Origin: Bacteroidales bacterium
GTDB lineage: Bacteria; Bacteroidota; Bacteroidia; Bacteroidales; P3
Direction: 5' to 3'
Assembly: GCA_022482545.1 (NCBI GenBank)
Contig: JAKVOZ010000002.1
Location: 130,473 to 194,472 of the forward strand
Length of the DNA stretch: 64,000 nt
The position numbers and the translations under genes are program-made. The stretch's first letter is position 1. The number at the start of each line of letters is the position of its first letter. This document shows, in pieces, positions 61,335 through 64,000 of this stretch. The notes under the pieces were generated by a model that worked only from the letters and a program-made list of their open reading frames with translations, made no database searches and had not been told where the DNA came from.

Positions 61335-63269
61335 ATGGGAAAGATAATAGGAATAGATTTAGGTACAACGAATAGTTGTGTTGCTGTAATGGAAGGTAAT
61401 GAAACAGTAGTAATACCTAATAGTGAAGGAAACAGAACAACACCATCTGTTGTTGGATTTGTAAAAGATGGAGAACGTAAAGTTGGAAATCCTGCAAAAA
61501 GACAAGCAATAACAAATCCAAAGAATACTGTTTATTCAATAAAGAGATTTATGGGCAACAGTTATGATTCAATTCAAAACGAATTAGTTCATATGCCTTA
61601 TAAGGTTGTTCGCGGAGATAATAACACACCAAGAGTAGATATTGATGGAAGACTTTATACTCCACAAGAAATATCTGCTATCATTCTTCAAAAGATGAAA
61701 AAGACAGCAGAAGATTATCTTGGGCAAATAGTAAGTGAGGCAGTAATAACAGTACCTGCATATTTTAATGATTCTCAACGTCAAAGTACAAAAGAAGCAG
61801 GTGAAATAGCAGGATTGAAAGTAAGAAGAATAATCAATGAACCAACAGCAGCTGCTCTTGCTTATGGTTTGGATAAAAAGAATAGTGATTCTCATATTGC
61901 AGTATTTGACCTTGGAGGTGGAACGTTTGATATATCTATTTTGGAACTTGGAGATGGAGTTTTTGAAGTAAAATCTACTAATGGAGATACTCATTTAGGA
62001 GGAGATGATTTTGATAGAAGAATAATAGATTGGTTGGCAGAAGAATTTATGAAAGATTTTTCAAACGTAGATTTAAGAAAAGACCCAATGGCACTTCAAC
62101 GTTTGAAAGAGGCAGCCGAGAAAGCAAAGATAGAACTTTCTTCTTCTACTCAAACAGAAATAAATCTACCATACATTATGCCAATTGATGGTGTGCCACA
62201 ACATCTTGTTAGAACATTGACAAGAAGCAAGTTTGAACAACTTTGTGATGATTTAATTAAAAGATGCTTAGAGCCATGTAAGAAAGCATTGGCAGACGCA
62301 AATTATGATAAGAGTAAGATAGATGAAGTAATCCTTGTCGGAGGAAGTACAAGAATACCAGCAGTTCAACAACTTGTTCAAGATTTCTTTGGTAAGACTC
62401 CAAACAGAAGCGTTAATCCAGATGAGGTTGTAGCAATAGGTGCAGCAATTCAAGGAGGTGTACTAACAGGAGAAGTAAAAGATGTACTTTTGCTTGATGT
62501 TACTCCACTTTCATTAGGAATAGAAACATTGGGTGGCGTTATGACAAAACTTATAGATGCCAACACTACAATACCAACAAAGAAGAGTCAAATATTCTCA
62601 ACAGCACAAGATAATCAACCAAGTGTGGAGATAAACGTTCTTCAAGGTGAAAGACCAATGGCAAAAGATAATAAGAGTATAGGAAGATTCAATTTGGATA
62701 ATATACCACCAGCAAGAAGAGGTGTGCCACAAATTGAGGTTACATTTGATATTGATGCAAATGGTATATTGAATGTTTCTGCTCAGGATAAAGCAACTGG
62801 CAAACAACAAAGCATTCGTATTGAGGCATCATCAGGTTTGACAGAAGAAGAGATAAAGAAGATGAAGGCAGAAGCAGAAGCAAATGCAGATGCTGACAAG
62901 AAGATGAAAGAAGAAACAGATAAGATAAATGCTGCTGATACTTTAATCTTCCAAACAGAGACAGCCTTGAAAGAAAATGGCGACAAATTGCCACAAGATA
63001 AAAAAGGTGAGATTGAAAGTGCTTTGAAAGATTTGAAAGATGCGCATGCAAAGAAAGATATCGCAGGTATTGATAGAGCAAGTGAAAAACTAAACACAGT
63101 TTTCCAAGCAGCAAGTCAAGATATGTATAAGAATGCAGGAGCAAACAATGCAGGACAAGAAACAAATCAAGCAAACAATAATAATACTTCATCAAATAGC
63201 AACTCTAACTCTAACGACAAGAAAGATGATGGAGAAGTTACAGATGCAGATTTTGAAGAAGTAAAATAA
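61335..63269 (+). CDS. dnaK: Molecular chaperone DnaK (Hsp70)
   Basis: 644-aa chaperone. [34 protein letters not shown], the phosphate loop [32 protein letters not shown]-type text ([14 protein letters not shown]) and [17 protein letters not shown] define the ATPase domain; [20 protein letters not shown] starts the substrate-binding domain, and an Asn/Ser-rich tail (about 595-635) ends in [11 protein letters not shown]. grpE and dnaJ are not adjacent, as is common in Bacteroidota. It is followed by a strong terminator. Confidence 0.97.
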   Translation: MGKIIGIDLGTTNSCVAVMEGNETVVIPNSEGNRTTPSVVGFVKDGERKVGNPAKRQAITNPKNTVYSIKRFMGNSYDSIQNELVHMPYKVVRGDNNTPRVDIDGRLYTPQEISAIILQKMKKTAEDYLGQIVSEAVITVPAYFNDSQRQSTKEAGEIAGLKVRRIINEPTAAALAYGLDKKNSDSHIAVFDLGGGTFDISILELGDGVFEVKSTNGDTHLGGDDFDRRIIDWLAEEFMKDFSNVDLRKDPMALQRLKEAAEKAKIELSSSTQTEINLPYIMPIDGVPQHLVRTLTRSKFEQLCDDLIKRCLEPCKKALADANYDKSKIDEVILVGGSTRIPAVQQLVQDFFGKTPNRSVNPDEVVAIGAAIQGGVLTGEVKDVLLLDVTPLSLGIETLGGVMTKLIDANTTIPTKKSQIFSTAQDNQPSVEINVLQGERPMAKDNKSIGRFNLDNIPPARRGVPQIEVTFDIDANGILNVSAQDKATGKQQSIRIEASSGLTEEEIKKMKAEAEANADADKKMKEETDKINAADTLIFQTETALKENGDKLPQDKKGEIESALKDLKDAHAKKDIAGIDRASEKLNTVFQAASQDMYKNAGANNAGQETNQANNNNTSSNSNSNSNDKKDDGEVTDADFEEVK

Positions 63270-63299
63270 AGATTGTTGATTAATAATTAATCAATTAAA

Positions 63300-63340
63300 C
63301 AAAATAGAGGCGAGAATAAATAATTGCCTCTATTTTTTTT
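63300..63340 (+). terminator. Rho-independent terminator after dnaK
   Basis: AAAATAGAGGC (63301-63311) pairs with GCCTCTATTTT (63326-63336), then T residues. Confidence 0.88.
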
Positions 63341-63473
63341 ATGAATAATTTCTTAGAAAATGATTATTTATATATAATTTTCAAACGTATAAGTATTTGT
63401 TAATGTGTGGATTTATATATATAATTTTTGTTTTTTTATTATAAAAACATTTTGTTATTCCAGATGTTTTTAA

Positions 63474-63481
63474 TACCTTTG
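63474..63481 (+). promoter_or_regulatory. Promoter for the secreted protein at the window end
   Basis: TACCTTTG followed by C with TTG at 63452-63454 (19-bp spacer), 38 bp before the ATG. Confidence 0.7.
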
Positions 63482-63518
63482 CTAAAATTAAACATAATAA
63501 CATTAAATAAAAAATAGT

Positions 63519-64000
63519 ATGAAAAAAATTAAAAGATTAATTGTTTTAATTTGTGCTATAACAATAACACCAACAATATTTGCACAAAATACTTATGAAA
63601 TAATGAATAAAGTTATAGAAAATATTGAAAAAAATTATTCATTTTATGATAAGTATCAAAAACAAAATGTTATTATTGCGTATTCATCTAAAGATAATGG
63701 AGTTGAAAGATTAATTGACAATAATGTTGTTTGGAAATATCCATCAAATGTTAGCAAAAAAATTAAATGTTATAGTTATTCAGGTAATAATTATAAAACA
63801 AAATCAAGAGTAAAATATCCTGTGGGTTTTGATATAGTATGGAATATATATAGTTTTTATAAAACAAAATGTAAAGGAAATTATGATAGTTTCTATAAAC
63901 AACTTCCATATAAGTTGGTATCGCAAGATAATAACCAATATATTATAGAAGATACTAGTAATGCAGAAATTGAAAAAATAACATTATATATAAATAAAAA
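63519..64000 (+). CDS. Secreted protein of unknown function, cut by window end
   Basis: The frame is open from ATG 63519 to the end of the window, 160 visible residues. MKKIKRLIVLICAITITPTI then FAQ is a signal peptide. The mature part is rich in Lys, Tyr and Asn, with YEIMNKVIENIEKNYSFYDK and GFDIVWNIYSFYKTKCKGNY. I recognise no family in the visible part; the pattern of a short N-terminal helix then beta-rich text is seen in Bacteroidota outer-membrane or lipocalin-like secreted proteins, but this is only a guess. Confidence 0.7.
   Translation, partial: MKKIKRLIVLICAITITPTIFAQNTYEIMNKVIENIEKNYSFYDKYQKQNVIIAYSSKDNGVERLIDNNVVWKYPSNVSKKIKCYSYSGNNYKTKSRVKYPVGFDIVWNIYSFYKTKCKGNYDSFYKQLPYKLVSQDNNQYIIEDTSNAEIEKITLYINK

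Noticed and set aside
62740-63195. 151-aa minus-strand frame opposite dnaK
   Set aside because: Low-complexity Leu/His/Ser sequence is the shadow of the dnaK C-terminal region.

Overview
The window is a chromosomal stretch of a low-GC (roughly 30 percent by eye) member of the Bacteroidota, most likely the order Bacteroidales. The evidence is: a type IX secretion C-terminal sorting domain on a 966-aa fibronectin-type protein, promoters of the Bacteroidota form TAnnTTTG (often followed by C) in front of most operons, few Shine-Dalgarno sequences, and lineage-typical genes (DUF6427-like membrane protein, DUF3822 next to rsmD, an APH-RapZ fusion, a TGS-nucleoside kinase). GH29 fucosidase, GH3 glucosidase, menaquinone genes, carbamate kinase and an iron-only hydrogenase-like protein fit an anaerobic, glycan-using, probably host-associated cell, but this is inference.

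Layout. 1-9.9 kb: end of a DUF6427-like protein, tcdA, nucleoside kinase, tonB, an ABC-F ATPase, folC divergent from thiL-HAD-divIC. 10-13.4 kb: a 1149-aa protein that I read as a PPi-type PEP carboxykinase. 13.5-16 kb: an accessory-looking block with a three-gene cassette (two DUF488 proteins and a probable dual-OB protein), a perfect nested inverted repeat and about 450 bp of AT-rich palindromic DNA. 16-23 kb: ung, hydrogenase-like sensor, small exported protein, glutamine synthetase, TrmH-type methyltransferase, rpsF-rpsR-rplI. 23-34.5 kb: fucosidase, FtsX-type permease, O-antigen ligase-like protein, carbamate kinase, beta-glucosidase, T9SS cargo. 34.6-46.6 kb: parE operon with a TauE permease, YitT, TPR protein, nucleoid-associated protein, eno-mpg, rpmB, thioesterase, rpsU-xerC-hpf, orphan TonB domain. 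46.7-53.2 kb: manA-mutS, two tRNA-Gly and one tRNA-Leu, ubiE/menG-menA, Sel1 protein. 53.3-64 kb: rsmD operon, queA-ispD-APH/RapZ operon, lysC, EamA permease, dnaK and the start of a secreted protein.

The genes are mostly housekeeping and read without frameshifts. The less ordinary content is intergenic: a dispersed family of modular AT-rich repeats (words such as AAAGAACTATTTTAATAGAAT) at about nine loci, several of which fold into long bidirectional terminators, and a second family of 22-bp-period iterons with the core ATAATGCCATT at two loci 24 kb apart. These, together with the DUF488/dual-OB cassette, are the best candidates for undescribed biology here.
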